Below are positions 1 to 8,223 of a stretch of 20,322 bases of DNA, piece by piece. The translations under genes were made by a program, and so were the position numbers. Position 1 is the first letter of the stretch. The number at the start of each line of letters is the position of its first letter. Below the pieces are notes generated by a model, which did no database searches, had not been told where the DNA came from, and saw only the letters and a program-made list of their open reading frames with translations. The DNA comes from Campylobacterales bacterium. Its GTDB lineage: Bacteria; Campylobacterota; Campylobacteria; Campylobacterales; Arcobacteraceae. Location: positions 1 to 20,322 of the forward strand of contig JAMOPZ010000379.1 of assembly GCA_027064245.1 (NCBI GenBank). The letters are read 5' to 3'.

Positions 1-87
1 TACATGCAGATTGATATAGCTAAGAAGAACTTAGTTATAGATGGGCGCTGTGGTAGACACTATGCTCTCTACACCTTCTTATACTGA
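1..87 (+). CDS. possible C-terminal tail of a gene entering from the left
   Basis: Only one forward frame is open from the first base; it runs 28 codons to a TGA at 85-87, reading YMQIDIAKKNLVIDG and ending ALYTFLY. The other two forward frames stop within 18 bases. The first 220 bases look clearly richer in G+C than the rest of the window. The fragment IDIAKKN loosely recalls the start of IS110-type transposases, but a stop so soon afterwards would make it a relic. I cannot assign a family. It may also be chance. Confidence 0.25.
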   Translation, partial: YMQIDIAKKNLVIDGRCGRHYALYTFLY

Positions 88-461
88 CCTAAACCTAAAA
101 CTCTCACATATTAGACATGGAACAAACTGTACAGCACAACCGACAGTTGATGGTATACTCACGCTTAGCATGAAAAAGGCGAAGAGACTAATCGACCGAC
201 CGATCGAAACGACAGAATTATAACATATGTTTAGTATGTGAAAAATCGAGAGTGGAGAAATCTACTCAATTTTTTGAGTAATTACTAGCCCTTGCTACAG
301 TCTCTTTCTCTCTCCTCACTCCAGAATATTAAAACTAGCTGCAAAATAATAAAGTTTATCTTAGAAAATTGATGCTTGATTACTTAATGCTTATTGTAGA
401 AATATCCAGTAGTAATACTACTAGACATTTATGTGATTGGAGGTATTTTGGGTGAGCTATT
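88..461. other. no gene seen; two short hairpins
   Basis: I find no believable coding frame here. The 60-codon frame starting at 41 has unconvincing composition and no ribosome binding site. The stretch holds two dyads: a 7-bp stem with a TTTT loop at 263-280 (TACTCAA / TTGAGTA) and a 6-bp-arm dyad at 408-422 (AGTAGT / ACTACT, 3-nt spacer). Neither is followed by a convincing T tract on the plus strand. I see no tRNA or other known RNA. Confidence 0.4.
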
Positions 462-740
462 TTATTTTTTGAGATTTAATGAGCAAGAAATAATGTCCTG
501 CTCAATTTGTTCTCTAAGGTATAAAATCACACCACAAACATCAAAATAGTGTTTATGTTCCATGAGTACTCCTTTTTTTCGTAAACGGTCATACACCCAA
601 CCTGGACTGCGTCCAATATATAGTGCAAATTCTTCTTCAGTTAAAAGATTCTTAGATGAAACATCAGAAATCTTTATTCTTTTAAAAATTTTCGTGAACT
701 TGATAAAAAAGTTTATGGCATGATTAGTAAATTCACTCAT
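462..740 (-). CDS. small AlpA/excisionase-like helix-turn-helix protein
   Basis: A 92-residue protein with a central MerR/AlpA-like winged-helix segment. LLTEEEFALYIGRSPGWVYD looks like helix-turn-helix, followed by RLRKKGVLMEHKHYF as the wing and a short helical tail. Such proteins act as excisionases or transcription regulators of integrated elements. The frame can be extended 10 codons to a GTG at 770, but I chose the ATG at 740: an AGGA lies 11 nt upstream and the extra residues do not match the domain. The start codon lies next to and partly within a 12-bp palindrome (735-746), and a 19-base dyad lies 46 bases upstream (787-805). Both suggest autoregulation. It diverges from the hsd operon. 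The family call rests on motif shape only. It could be the Xis partner of an integrase outside the window or the tyrosine recombinase at 14550. Confidence 0.6.
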   Translation of the reverse strand: MSEFTNHAINFFIKFTKIFKRIKISDVSSKNLLTEEEFALYIGRSPGWVYDRLRKKGVLMEHKHYFDVCGVILYLREQIEQDIISCSLNLKK

Positions 741-746
741 ATGAGT
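735..746. promoter_or_regulatory. 12-bp palindrome at the start codon of the HTH gene
   Basis: ACTCATATGAGT is a perfect palindrome overlapping the minus-strand ATG at 740. Its ACTCA half-sites recur in the larger dyad at 787-805. It is a possible operator or translational control element. Confidence 0.4.
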
Positions 747-786
747 AAAAATCCTAATAGAAAAAGTCACAAAATATTTTAAAATC

Positions 787-805
787 AGTGAGTGATCAAC
801 TCACT
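787..805. promoter_or_regulatory. candidate operator dyad of the HTH gene
   Basis: AGTGAGT-GATCA-ACTCACT has perfect 7-base arms around a 5-base spacer. It lies immediately downstream (in the minus direction) of a TATAAA-like -10 at about 806-811 and upstream of the HTH gene start at 740, where an autoregulator would be expected to bind. The arms share ACTCA with the start-codon palindrome. Confidence 0.5.
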
Positions 806-1166
806 TTATAATAAATTTATTATGTGCTAAGGTTATATTATATCCTGTGATATTATGAAATTTAATTTCTATATCACAATTAATAATTTTTCTATATTTT
901 CTTGTGTTTTCCTTATGCATGTCTAAGCTTTCACTCAGTTTGGTTGCGCAACCTAATCTTTATCAATCCAACAACATAAAGAGATATATTTGCAATCATA
1001 TCTTTATAATATGTGTTATTTTAATTTGACACTATTCAGCAATAAATGCTGAGTTCAATTTTATTTTTGCTATTTTTGCTAATAGCTTTTTTGTATTGTT
1101 AATTATGATTGTTTTAAACCTCCGGTATAAACAATCGTTCGCACCCATTCAAAAATTGTAGTTTAA
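806..1166. other. divergent noncoding control region
   Basis: No coding frame is supported between the HTH gene and the hsd operon. The region is extremely A+T-rich except for a G+C-rich perfect palindrome, GGTTGCGCAACC, at 942-953, and a CCTCCGG patch near 1121-1127. I see no tRNA or att-like end. The palindrome is a candidate binding or recombination site. Confidence 0.4.
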
Positions 1167-1188
1167 GAAAGTAAATAGAAAGTAAATA
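1167..1188 (+). repeat. perfect 11-bp tandem repeat upstream of the hsd promoter
   Basis: GAAAGTAAATA occurs twice head to tail (1167-1177 and 1178-1188). The copies are about one helical turn apart and end 25 bases before the -35 box of the hsd promoter. The placement suits two adjacent sites for an activator, or an UP-type element, on one DNA face. Confidence 0.5.
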
Positions 1189-1212
1189 ATTGTATTACAT
1201 AGCAATATACAC

Positions 1213-1241
1213 TTGTTTATTATTGTAAATTACTGTATTAT
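1213..1241 (+). promoter_or_regulatory. sigma-70-type promoter of the hsd operon
   Basis: TTGTTT (1213-1218), a 17-nt spacer and TATTAT (1236-1241) predict transcription from about 1248, giving a leader of about 24 nt that includes AAAGGA before the TTG start at 1272. A second overlapping possibility (TTGTAA 1223, TATATA 1247) would leave almost no leader and is less likely. Confidence 0.5.
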
Positions 1242-1271
1242 TTCACTATATACAATTTAAAGGATTGAGAA

Positions 1272-1859
1272 TTGAAGTTAAAAGATATATCAAATCTTAG
1301 AACTGGACTTGTAACTGCAAGAAAAAAAGCTTCTGCTGTTGATGGAGACACTTACTCTTATAAAGCAGTCACCTTAAAGTCTTTTAATCGTAATGGTTGT
1401 TTATCTGTTAAGTATTTAGATAATTTTACATCAAAAGAACAAATCAATAAAAACTATTTAACTCAGTATAACGATATCTTAGTAAGACTAAGAGAACCTA
1501 ATATTGCAGTTTTGATAGATGAGGATAATATTAATTTACTTATACCATCACTTGTTGCTACTGTAAGAGTAGATAGTGATAGTGTTGATAGTAAATTTCT
1601 AACATATTATTTAAATTCAACAACTGCCAAAAGAGCATTAAAAAGTTCTATAACTGGTACGGCTATAAATATGATTAAAACTAAAGAGTTAGAAGATTTA
1701 GAGATAAAACTTCCATCTTTAGAAGAGCAAAAAAAGATAGTGAAGTTTTTAGACTTAACAAATAAAGAGATAGACTTACTTGAAGAGTTGAAAAATCAAA
1801 AAGAAAAATACTATGCAGAAGTATTTAACAATATATTAAAAAATGGAGCAATCAAATGA
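1272..1859 (+). CDS. hsdS: half-size type I restriction specificity subunit (HsdS, one TRD)
   Basis: A 195-residue HsdS with a single target recognition domain, about half the usual 400. Residues 2-155 form the TRD, beginning KLKDISNLRTG and ending IKLPSLEEQKKIVKFLD, the usual exit of a TRD. Residues 156-195 form one helical spacer (NKEIDLLEELKNQKEKY). HsdS proteins dictate the DNA sequence recognised by HsdM and HsdR. A one-TRD subunit would have to dimerise to make a complete, probably palindromic-type recognition module, as known for experimentally truncated type IC S subunits. The start is a TTG with AAAGGA 8-9 nt upstream; no in-frame extension is available. The stop overlaps the hsdM ATG by 4 bases (ATGA), so translation is coupled. 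A full-size hsdS lies beyond hsdM, so this one is extra. It may be an active alternative specificity gene or a relic of recombination. Confidence 0.85.
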   Translation: MKLKDISNLRTGLVTARKKASAVDGDTYSYKAVTLKSFNRNGCLSVKYLDNFTSKEQINKNYLTQYNDILVRLREPNIAVLIDEDNINLLIPSLVATVRVDSDSVDSKFLTYYLNSTTAKRALKSSITGTAINMIKTKELEDLEIKLPSLEEQKKIVKFLDLTNKEIDLLEELKNQKEKYYAEVFNNILKNGAIK

Positions 1860-3349
1860 GCAAAACAAGTCAAGAAACAATCAACGGTATAGTGTGGAAA
1901 GCATGTGATACATTTAGAGGTAAGATGGATAGTTCTCAGTATAAAGATTATGTTCTTACTATGTTGTTTGTTAAATATTTATCAGATTTTTATAGAGAAA
2001 AACTTGAAGAGTTAAAAGCTAAACATGGAGACAATCAAGATAGAATCCAAAAAAGTTTAAGTCGTGAGAAATTTAAACTTGATGAAAAATGTACATTTGA
2101 ATATCTACTAAAACAAAAAGAGGCAGAGAACCTTGGGGAAGAGATAAACAAAGTCTTGGAGAGAATAGAAGAGGACAATAAAGAAAAACTCGAAGGTGTT
2201 TTTAGAAATGTAGATTTCAATAGTGAAACTATGCTTGGAAGAACAAAAGAGCGAAATAAAATACTTAAACATCTACTAGAAGATTTTAGTGATATTAGAC
2301 TTGATTTAAGACCGAGCATGCTTAGTGGTAATGATGTGATAGGAGATAGTTACGAGTATCTTATATCTCATTTTGCTGGTGATGCAGGTAAGAAAGGGGG
2401 AGAGTTTTTCACACCTAGTGCTGTATCTACTCTTCTTGCAAAACTAGTAGAAGCAAGTGAGGGAGATAGAATTTATGACCCAACTTGTGGTTCAGGTTCT
2501 TTACTTATAAAAGCGAGTAAAGAAGTAGGAAACAATAACTTTAGACTGTATGGACAAGAGAGTAATGGAACAACCGTATCGTTAGCAAAAATGAATATGT
2601 TCTTACATGATATAAATGATGCAGTTATAGAGTGGGGAGATACGATAGGTAATCCACTTCATTTAGAAAATGAACATCTTATGAAATTTGATGTAGTTGT
2701 AGCAAATCCTCCATTTAGTTTAGACAAATGGGGTGCAGATAATGCGAGTGAAGACAAATATAAAAGATTTGAGAGAGGAGTCCCACCAAAAAGTAAAGGG
2801 GATTATGCTTTTTTACTTCACATGATAGCTTCACTAAATGAGCATGGACGAATGGGAGTAGTTCTCCCTCATGGGGTTCTTTTTAGAGCTGGAAGTGAGG
2901 GTAAAATAAGAAAACAACTTATAGATGAGAATCTACTGGATTCTGTTATTGGTTTACCTGCAAATCTATTTTTCGGTACTTCTATACCTGCATGTATATT
3001 AGTATATAAAAAAGGACGAACGAATACAGATGTTCTATTTATAGATGCAAGTGGAAAAGAACATTTTAAAAAAGAGAAAAATCAAAATATTATAGATGAG
3101 AAGCATATACAAAAAATATTAGATACTTATAAAAATAGTAATGAACTTGAAAAGTACTCTCATGTTGCTACACTAGAAGAGATAGAAGAGAATGATTATA
3201 ATTTAAATATACCTAGATATATAGATACTTTTGAAGAGGAAGAGGTAGTTAATATAGAAGCTACTAAAACTAATATTGAAAATATTGAAAATGAATTAGT
3301 TAAAGTTAAATCTAGGATGAGTGGCTACTTAAAAGAATTAGGGCTTTAG
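1856..3349 (+). CDS. hsdM: type I restriction-modification methyltransferase subunit (HsdM)
   Basis: A 497-residue N6-adenine methyltransferase that transfers the S-adenosylmethionine methyl group to adenine in the target chosen by HsdS. The N-terminal helical domain spans about residues 5-150 (TINGIVWKACDTFRGKMDSS). Next come GGEFFTP (181-187, motif X region), the SAM-binding motif I DPTCGSG (208-214) and the catalytic motif IV NPPF (284-287). The C-terminal tail is helical and charged and probably contacts HsdS. Length and motif order are normal, so the enzyme should be active. GGAG lies 7 nt before the ATG at 1856. It overlaps the half-size hsdS by 4 bases and is followed after a single base by the full-size hsdS. 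The N-terminus resembles the HsdM type common in Campylobacterota and Firmicutes; I do not assign a type I family letter. Confidence 0.95.
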   Translation: MSKTSQETINGIVWKACDTFRGKMDSSQYKDYVLTMLFVKYLSDFYREKLEELKAKHGDNQDRIQKSLSREKFKLDEKCTFEYLLKQKEAENLGEEINKVLERIEEDNKEKLEGVFRNVDFNSETMLGRTKERNKILKHLLEDFSDIRLDLRPSMLSGNDVIGDSYEYLISHFAGDAGKKGGEFFTPSAVSTLLAKLVEASEGDRIYDPTCGSGSLLIKASKEVGNNNFRLYGQESNGTTVSLAKMNMFLHDINDAVIEWGDTIGNPLHLENEHLMKFDVVVANPPFSLDKWGADNASEDKYKRFERGVPPKSKGDYAFLLHMIASLNEHGRMGVVLPHGVLFRAGSEGKIRKQLIDENLLDSVIGLPANLFFGTSIPACILVYKKGRTNTDVLFIDASGKEHFKKEKNQNIIDEKHIQKILDTYKNSNELEKYSHVATLEEIEENDYNLNIPRYIDTFEEEEVVNIEATKTNIENIENELVKVKSRMSGYLKELGL

Positions 3350-3350
3350 T

Positions 3351-4562
3351 ATGAGTGAAATACCACAAGGTTATCAAAAAACAAAAGTTGGAATTATCCC
3401 AAACGATTGGGATTTGTTTCGTATTGATAATATATTACAACGAATTAGAAAAAAGGTTGAAGTTGAAAAAGAAATAAATTATCAACAAATTGGTATTCGT
3501 TCTCATGCAAAAGGGATATTTCATAAAGAGTTAGTAACTGGTAAAGAGTTAGGTAATAAATCTGTATTTTGGATAGAAGAAGATTGTTTTATAGTAAATA
3601 TTGTATTTGCATGGGAACAAGCAGTATCTAAAACAACTAAAAATGAAAAAGGTATGATAGCATCTCATAGATTTCCTATGTATCAGCCAAAAGATAGTAA
3701 AGTTGACATAGATTATTTATTGTATTTTTTTAAATCTAAAAGAGGAAAACATTTACTTGGACTTGCATCTCCAGGAGGAGCAGGACGAAATAAGACATTA
3801 GGACAAGGAGAGTTCTCCGAATTAAAAATCCCATTACCATTATTAGAAGAACAAACAAAAGTAGCTGAAATATTAATTACATGGGATGATGCTATTAGAA
3901 TTCAAGAAGAGTTCATAAATGCTAAAGTGAAATTAAAAAAAGGATTAATGCAGAAACTTTTAGTTTCTTTAGATAAAGAATTAACCTTAAAAGAAATTGT
4001 TGTAAAGGTAATAGATAATAGAGGTAAAACCCCTCCATTAGTTCAAGAAGGAAATGAATTAATTGAAATTAATAGTATCGTATTATCTAAATACCCAAAT
4101 TTTGAAAAAGTTACAAAATATGTTAATGAAGAAGTTTATAATAAATGGTTTCGAAAAGGACATCCTGTAAAAGGAGATATACTAGTTGGAACAGTAGGTA
4201 ATGCAGGGGCTAATGCTCTTGTAAAAGAAAATAGAGGATGTATTGCACAGAATTTAATTGCTCTAAGATTTAAAAAAGAAATATTACCTGACTATATGTA
4301 CTATTTAATGAACACAGATAAGTACTTTTCAAAAGTTAAAGCTGTTGTTATGGGTGCAGTACAACCAAGTATAAAAGTACCTCATTTACTAAATTTTAAA
4401 TTTAATATACCAACATTCGATAAACAAAAAAAAGTAGCTGAAATATTAAGTCTTGCCGATGAAGAGATAGATTTACTAAAAAATGAACTACAAGAGTTAA
4501 AAGAGCAGAAAAAAGGACTAATGCAAAAATTACTAACTGGTGAAGTGAGGGTAAAAGTATGA
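3351..4562 (+). CDS. hsdS: full-size type I specificity subunit (HsdS, two TRDs)
   Basis: A 403-residue HsdS with the classical arrangement: TRD1 at about residues 8-175 (entry KTKVGIIPNDWDLFRIDNI, exit LKIPLPLLEEQTKVAEIL), a central helical spacer ending KKGLMQKLL (about 195-204), TRD2 at about 210-370 (exit FNIPTFDKQKKVAEIL), and a second spacer ending KKGLMQKLLTGEVRVKV. The repeated KKGLMQKLL after each TRD marks the two conserved regions that pack together and contact HsdM. Two different TRDs imply a bipartite, asymmetric recognition sequence. AGGG precedes the ATG by about 8 nt. Its stop overlaps the following NTPase gene by 4 bases (ATGA). The target sequence cannot be read from the protein alone. 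Its TRDs do not visibly match the half-size HsdS upstream, so the two would specify different DNA sites. Confidence 0.93.
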   Translation: MSEIPQGYQKTKVGIIPNDWDLFRIDNILQRIRKKVEVEKEINYQQIGIRSHAKGIFHKELVTGKELGNKSVFWIEEDCFIVNIVFAWEQAVSKTTKNEKGMIASHRFPMYQPKDSKVDIDYLLYFFKSKRGKHLLGLASPGGAGRNKTLGQGEFSELKIPLPLLEEQTKVAEILITWDDAIRIQEEFINAKVKLKKGLMQKLLVSLDKELTLKEIVVKVIDNRGKTPPLVQEGNELIEINSIVLSKYPNFEKVTKYVNEEVYNKWFRKGHPVKGDILVGTVGNAGANALVKENRGCIAQNLIALRFKKEILPDYMYYLMNTDKYFSKVKAVVMGAVQPSIKVPHLLNFKFNIPTFDKQKKVAEILSLADEEIDLLKNELQELKEQKKGLMQKLLTGEVRVKV

Positions 4563-7500
4563 AAGAAAAAATACTAAACAAACTAGATGAGATTTTATTG
4601 TTATCTTTACAAAAGATAAATCGACTTCATCTAAGTATAATTAATCGATATAACCTAACAAAAAGTACATATCAATTTTTAACAGCAAATGATAAAGCAG
4701 AGAATATTGATGAATATACGAAGGCACTAAATGAAGCATTAGAAGATAATAAAGTTAAAAATATAGCTATATCTGGTTCTTATGGTTCTGGTAAAAGTAG
4801 TTTTATAAAAACTTTTGAAAAAAATAATGCTAAATATAATTTTTTAGATATTTCATTAGCTACATTTAAAAATAAAAATATAAAGGAGACGGATAACAAA
4901 CCAGATTTATCATTGATTGAGAAAAGTATTTTAGAGCAAATGTTTTATAAAGTGAAAAATAAAACTATTCCTCAATCAAGATTAAATAAAATTGATAGAT
5001 TAAAGTTGATGCCATTTAAAATTGTAACCATATTGATAGTCACATTATCATACTTTATAGTTTTTAGCCCTAAAAGCTTAGAAACGATAACCTTTTTCAA
5101 AGACCTAATTCAAATTAATACAACAGAATATTTGAAATATTTACCTATAATAATTTTATTTTTGGGTGCATATTATCTTTTAAAAAAATTACTAATTGTA
5201 TTAAGTAATACTAATATCGAAAAATTAAATTTACAAAATTTAGAATTAGTGTCAAATAATGATAGTGGCTCTTTATTAAATAAATATTTAGATGAAATAT
5301 TATATTTTTTTGAAAAAACAAATTTTGATGTAGTAGTATTTCAAGATTTAGATAGATATGATAATCTTGATATTTTTACAAAATTAAGGGAACTCAATAA
5401 TTTTATAAATAACTCAGAACAAGTAAATAAAAAGATAGTTTTTATTTATGCAGTAAAAGATGAAATGTTCACAAATGCAGATGAAAGAACTAAGTTTTTT
5501 GACTTTCTTATACCTATTATCCCTTATATAAATGCAACAAACTCCAAGGATATATTATTAGACTATTTCAAAGGTGTAAATCAAAACTTTTTATATGATA
5601 TTTCTCTTTATATATCTGATATGAGGTTACTTAAAAATATTTATAATGAATACTTAATTTATAGCAATAATTTGGATGAAAAGTTAGATAAAACAAAACT
5701 CCTAGCTATGATAATTTATAAAAACTTTGAACCACAAGATTTTGAATTACTTCATAAATGTAAAGGTTTAGTTTATGATGTATTTAATTCGAAAAAAGAA
5801 CATATAAAATCATATATCACGGATATTGAGAATGATATAGATGAAATTAAAGATAAAATCAATGAAATAGCTAATGAGCCAAGAGAAGATATAAAAGAGT
5901 TAAGACAACTATATATTTTAAAGATAATCAAAAATTTAAATAATCAATTTGATGGAAACTTGTATCTAAGCGGTAAAAGCATAAATATTCAAGATAGTGT
6001 TGAGGATGACAGTTTTGAATTAATTAAAGAATCGAACAATATAATATCAAGATATTTCATTAATGGTCGCCATGGAGTACACAATTCTCAGCCTGTTATC
6101 TTTGAAAATATTGAACAAGAAATTGGTAAATATGATGGAAGAGAACAGCTGATTGTAAATAAAATTAATAATAAAAAAAGTGATTTACTTAACGAGATAG
6201 AAACTTTCAAAGACAGTCAAGAAAAATTAAATAACATTACTATTAAAGAACTACTTGAAAGCTTTAGTGATAATACTATTCTAGGAGATAAAAGCTTTGA
6301 AAATAAAGAACTTCTAAAATATTTACTTAGCTATGGGCATATAGATGAAACCTATGAAGAGTATATTTCAAACTTTTTTGGAGTTAGTATTACAAAGGAT
6401 GAACAAGATTTTTTACGAAATGTAAAAAATAATGGTAAAGCCCTTTCATTTAACTATGAATTAAAAAACTTACAAGAAATTGTGAAATATAGATTAACAG
6501 AAAATGAATTTCATAAAGAGAGTGTATTAAATTTTAATTTAGTTGATTATATACTAGAAAATCAAGACACATATCCAAAGCAAGTAAAAGTATTGTTTCA
6601 ACAATTACCTAACGAAAGTGAAGTATCAAAAGAATTTATTTTATATTGCTTAGATACTAGTAACCAAAGAATAAAGTTTGTAAAACTTATTGTTAAGTAT
6701 TATAAAAATTTTTGGTTATTTCTTGTAGATAAGAAAAGTGATAAACTAAATACATATTTTGGTTGGGTTGTACATTATACAAATTATGAAGACATAATAA
6801 AGCTAAATGAAAATAATAGTTTAAAAAATTATTTGACAAATATATCATATATGCAAAAATTCAGCGGAGATGAGGCAAAGAAAGTTATTAAAATTATTGA
6901 AAGTTTTGATATAAAGTTTTCTAGGCTAGATTCACTTGATAGTACTGGATTACTTGATTTTATTTTTATCAAATCACATTATGAATTAAATCCACAAATG
7001 GTTAATAAAATGATTTTTAATAAATGTGCTCCAAAAAGTGAAATTGAAGAGTATTTAAAAAATGCACACCTTACTACAATAAAATCTGATAAATTAATGA
7101 AAGATGGGGATGTACTAATTGAGTATATTAATGATAATATCAATGAATATATTAAAAATGTATTCTTAGAAATAGATACTAACACAAAAGAATCTGAAGA
7201 GGTAGTTATTGAATTATTAAATAATGATGATATAGAAGAGAACTTAAAAGTTAAAATTATTGAAAAGCAAGAAGTCAAAATATCAAATATTAATAATGTT
7301 GATGAAACATTATGGGAATATTTATTTAAAAACAATAAAGTAGTTTCTGTTTGGTCTAATACTTTTAAGTACTACAATAATAATGATACAGATAATACTA
7401 TATTAATTGATTATTTAAATATAAAAGAAAATGCAGAAAATGTATCTAAAATTAAGTGTGGCAAGGAATATAGTGAAGAAAATGAATTTTTTACACAAGG

Positions 7501-8212
7501 ATTATTAAAATTAATAATTAAGACAAATGACTTCACTGTAGAGTCTTATGAATACCTAATTAAAAATACTGGTTGGTCTTATAATGATTTGGATATATCT
7601 AATGTCGATGAAGATAAGATATTATTACTTATTAAATACAATAGGTTTCAGTTTGAGAAAGTATGCTTTGACACTTTAAAAGAGAATACGGATACTTTAC
7701 ATATATCACTAATAGAAAAAAATAAAAATAGCTTATTAGAAGAGTTTGAAAAATTTGAATTTGAGACTGATGATATAATTAAGATACTTCAATTAGATAG
7801 AAATATTTTATCTGATAGTATAAAAAAAGATTTAATAGAAAAAATTGATTATGACTTAATAACAAATGCAAACATTGCAAAGTTAATATATAAGTATGTA
7901 GATAAGACAATTATAAAATCTATTTATTATACTAAAAAAATGTTGCTGAGCTTAGAAAGTTTAGAATCAAAAATAAATTTAGTAGTTGAACAAAAGAGTG
8001 AGTTCAATGATGAAGAGTTGATTGAAATTTTACAGTTACTACCGAATGAGTATAATAAAATTGCTAATTTAGATGGTAAACAAACGACTCTAAATGAAAA
8101 CAATTATAATAAAGAGTTAATTAAAGTACTAAAAGATAGAGAATTTATTACTAAAGATAAAGTTGAAAAGAGAAATAAAATAAGACTTTATATTAAAAAT
8201 AAAGTAGAATAA
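4559..8212 (+). CDS. YobI-like membrane-anchored P-loop NTPase embedded in the hsd operon
   Basis: A 1217-residue protein. Visible in order: a helical N-terminus; Walker A GSYGSGKS (73-80); two hydrophobic segments (about 153-170 and 194-215) that could cross the membrane between Walker A and B; Walker B VVVFQDLDR (258-266, acidic D263 and D265); KIVFIYAVKDEMF (292-304); FFDFLIPIIPYINATNS (313-329); and DMRLLKNIYNEY (354-365) with a likely sensor arginine. This order, with transmembrane helices inserted in the NTPase core, matches YobI/KAP-type P-loop NTPases. Residues from about 400 to the end show no domain I recognise; they look helical, repetitive and very rich in Asn, Asp, Glu, Lys and Ile. 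The ATG overlaps the hsdS stop by 4 bases and hsdR starts 11 bases after its stop, so it is co-expressed with restriction. The gene looks more A+T-rich than hsdM and hsdR, suggesting separate acquisition. By position it is an R-linked ORF. A defence role is inference. Confidence 0.75.
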   Translation: MKEKILNKLDEILLLSLQKINRLHLSIINRYNLTKSTYQFLTANDKAENIDEYTKALNEALEDNKVKNIAISGSYGSGKSSFIKTFEKNNAKYNFLDISLATFKNKNIKETDNKPDLSLIEKSILEQMFYKVKNKTIPQSRLNKIDRLKLMPFKIVTILIVTLSYFIVFSPKSLETITFFKDLIQINTTEYLKYLPIIILFLGAYYLLKKLLIVLSNTNIEKLNLQNLELVSNNDSGSLLNKYLDEILYFFEKTNFDVVVFQDLDRYDNLDIFTKLRELNNFINNSEQVNKKIVFIYAVKDEMFTNADERTKFFDFLIPIIPYINATNSKDILLDYFKGVNQNFLYDISLYISDMRLLKNIYNEYLIYSNNLDEKLDKTKLLAMIIYKNFEPQDFELLHKCKGLVYDVFNSKKEHIKSYITDIENDIDEIKDKINEIANEPREDIKELRQLYILKIIKNLNNQFDGNLYLSGKSINIQDSVEDDSFELIKESNNIISRYFINGRHGVHNSQPVIFENIEQEIGKYDGREQLIVNKINNKKSDLLNEIETFKDSQEKLNNITIKELLESFSDNTILGDKSFENKELLKYLLSYGHIDETYEEYISNFFGVSITKDEQDFLRNVKNNGKALSFNYELKNLQEIVKYRLTENEFHKESVLNFNLVDYILENQDTYPKQVKVLFQQLPNESEVSKEFILYCLDTSNQRIKFVKLIVKYYKNFWLFLVDKKSDKLNTYFGWVVHYTNYEDIIKLNENNSLKNYLTNISYMQKFSGDEAKKVIKIIESFDIKFSRLDSLDSTGLLDFIFIKSHYELNPQMVNKMIFNKCAPKSEIEEYLKNAHLTTIKSDKLMKDGDVLIEYINDNINEYIKNVFLEIDTNTKESEEVVIELLNNDDIEENLKVKIIEKQEVKISNINNVDETLWEYLFKNNKVVSVWSNTFKYYNNNDTDNTILIDYLNIKENAENVSKIKCGKEYSEENEFFTQGLLKLIIKTNDFTVESYEYLIKNTGWSYNDLDISNVDEDKILLLIKYNRFQFEKVCFDTLKENTDTLHISLIEKNKNSLLEEFEKFEFETDDIIKILQLDRNILSDSIKKDLIEKIDYDLITNANIAKLIYKYVDKTIIKSIYYTKKMLLSLESLESKINLVVEQKSEFNDEELIEILQLLPNEYNKIANLDGKQTTLNENNYNKELIKVLKDREFITKDKVEKRNKIRLYIKNKVE

Positions 8213-8223
8213 AAGGTTTTAAT

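Noticed and set aside
41..223. 60-codon plus-strand open frame starting ATGGGCGCT
   Set aside because: No ribosome binding site, low-complexity mixture of residues with no family character, and it overlaps the more plausible open tail ending at 87.
2035..2319. Minus-strand frames inside hsdM, the NTPase gene and hsdR (2035-2319, 6979-7335, 9057-9278, 9960-10181, 10989-11171)
   Set aside because: They lie wholly within strongly supported genes and are rich in Ser, Leu and Phe, as expected for antisense shadows of A+T-rich coding DNA.
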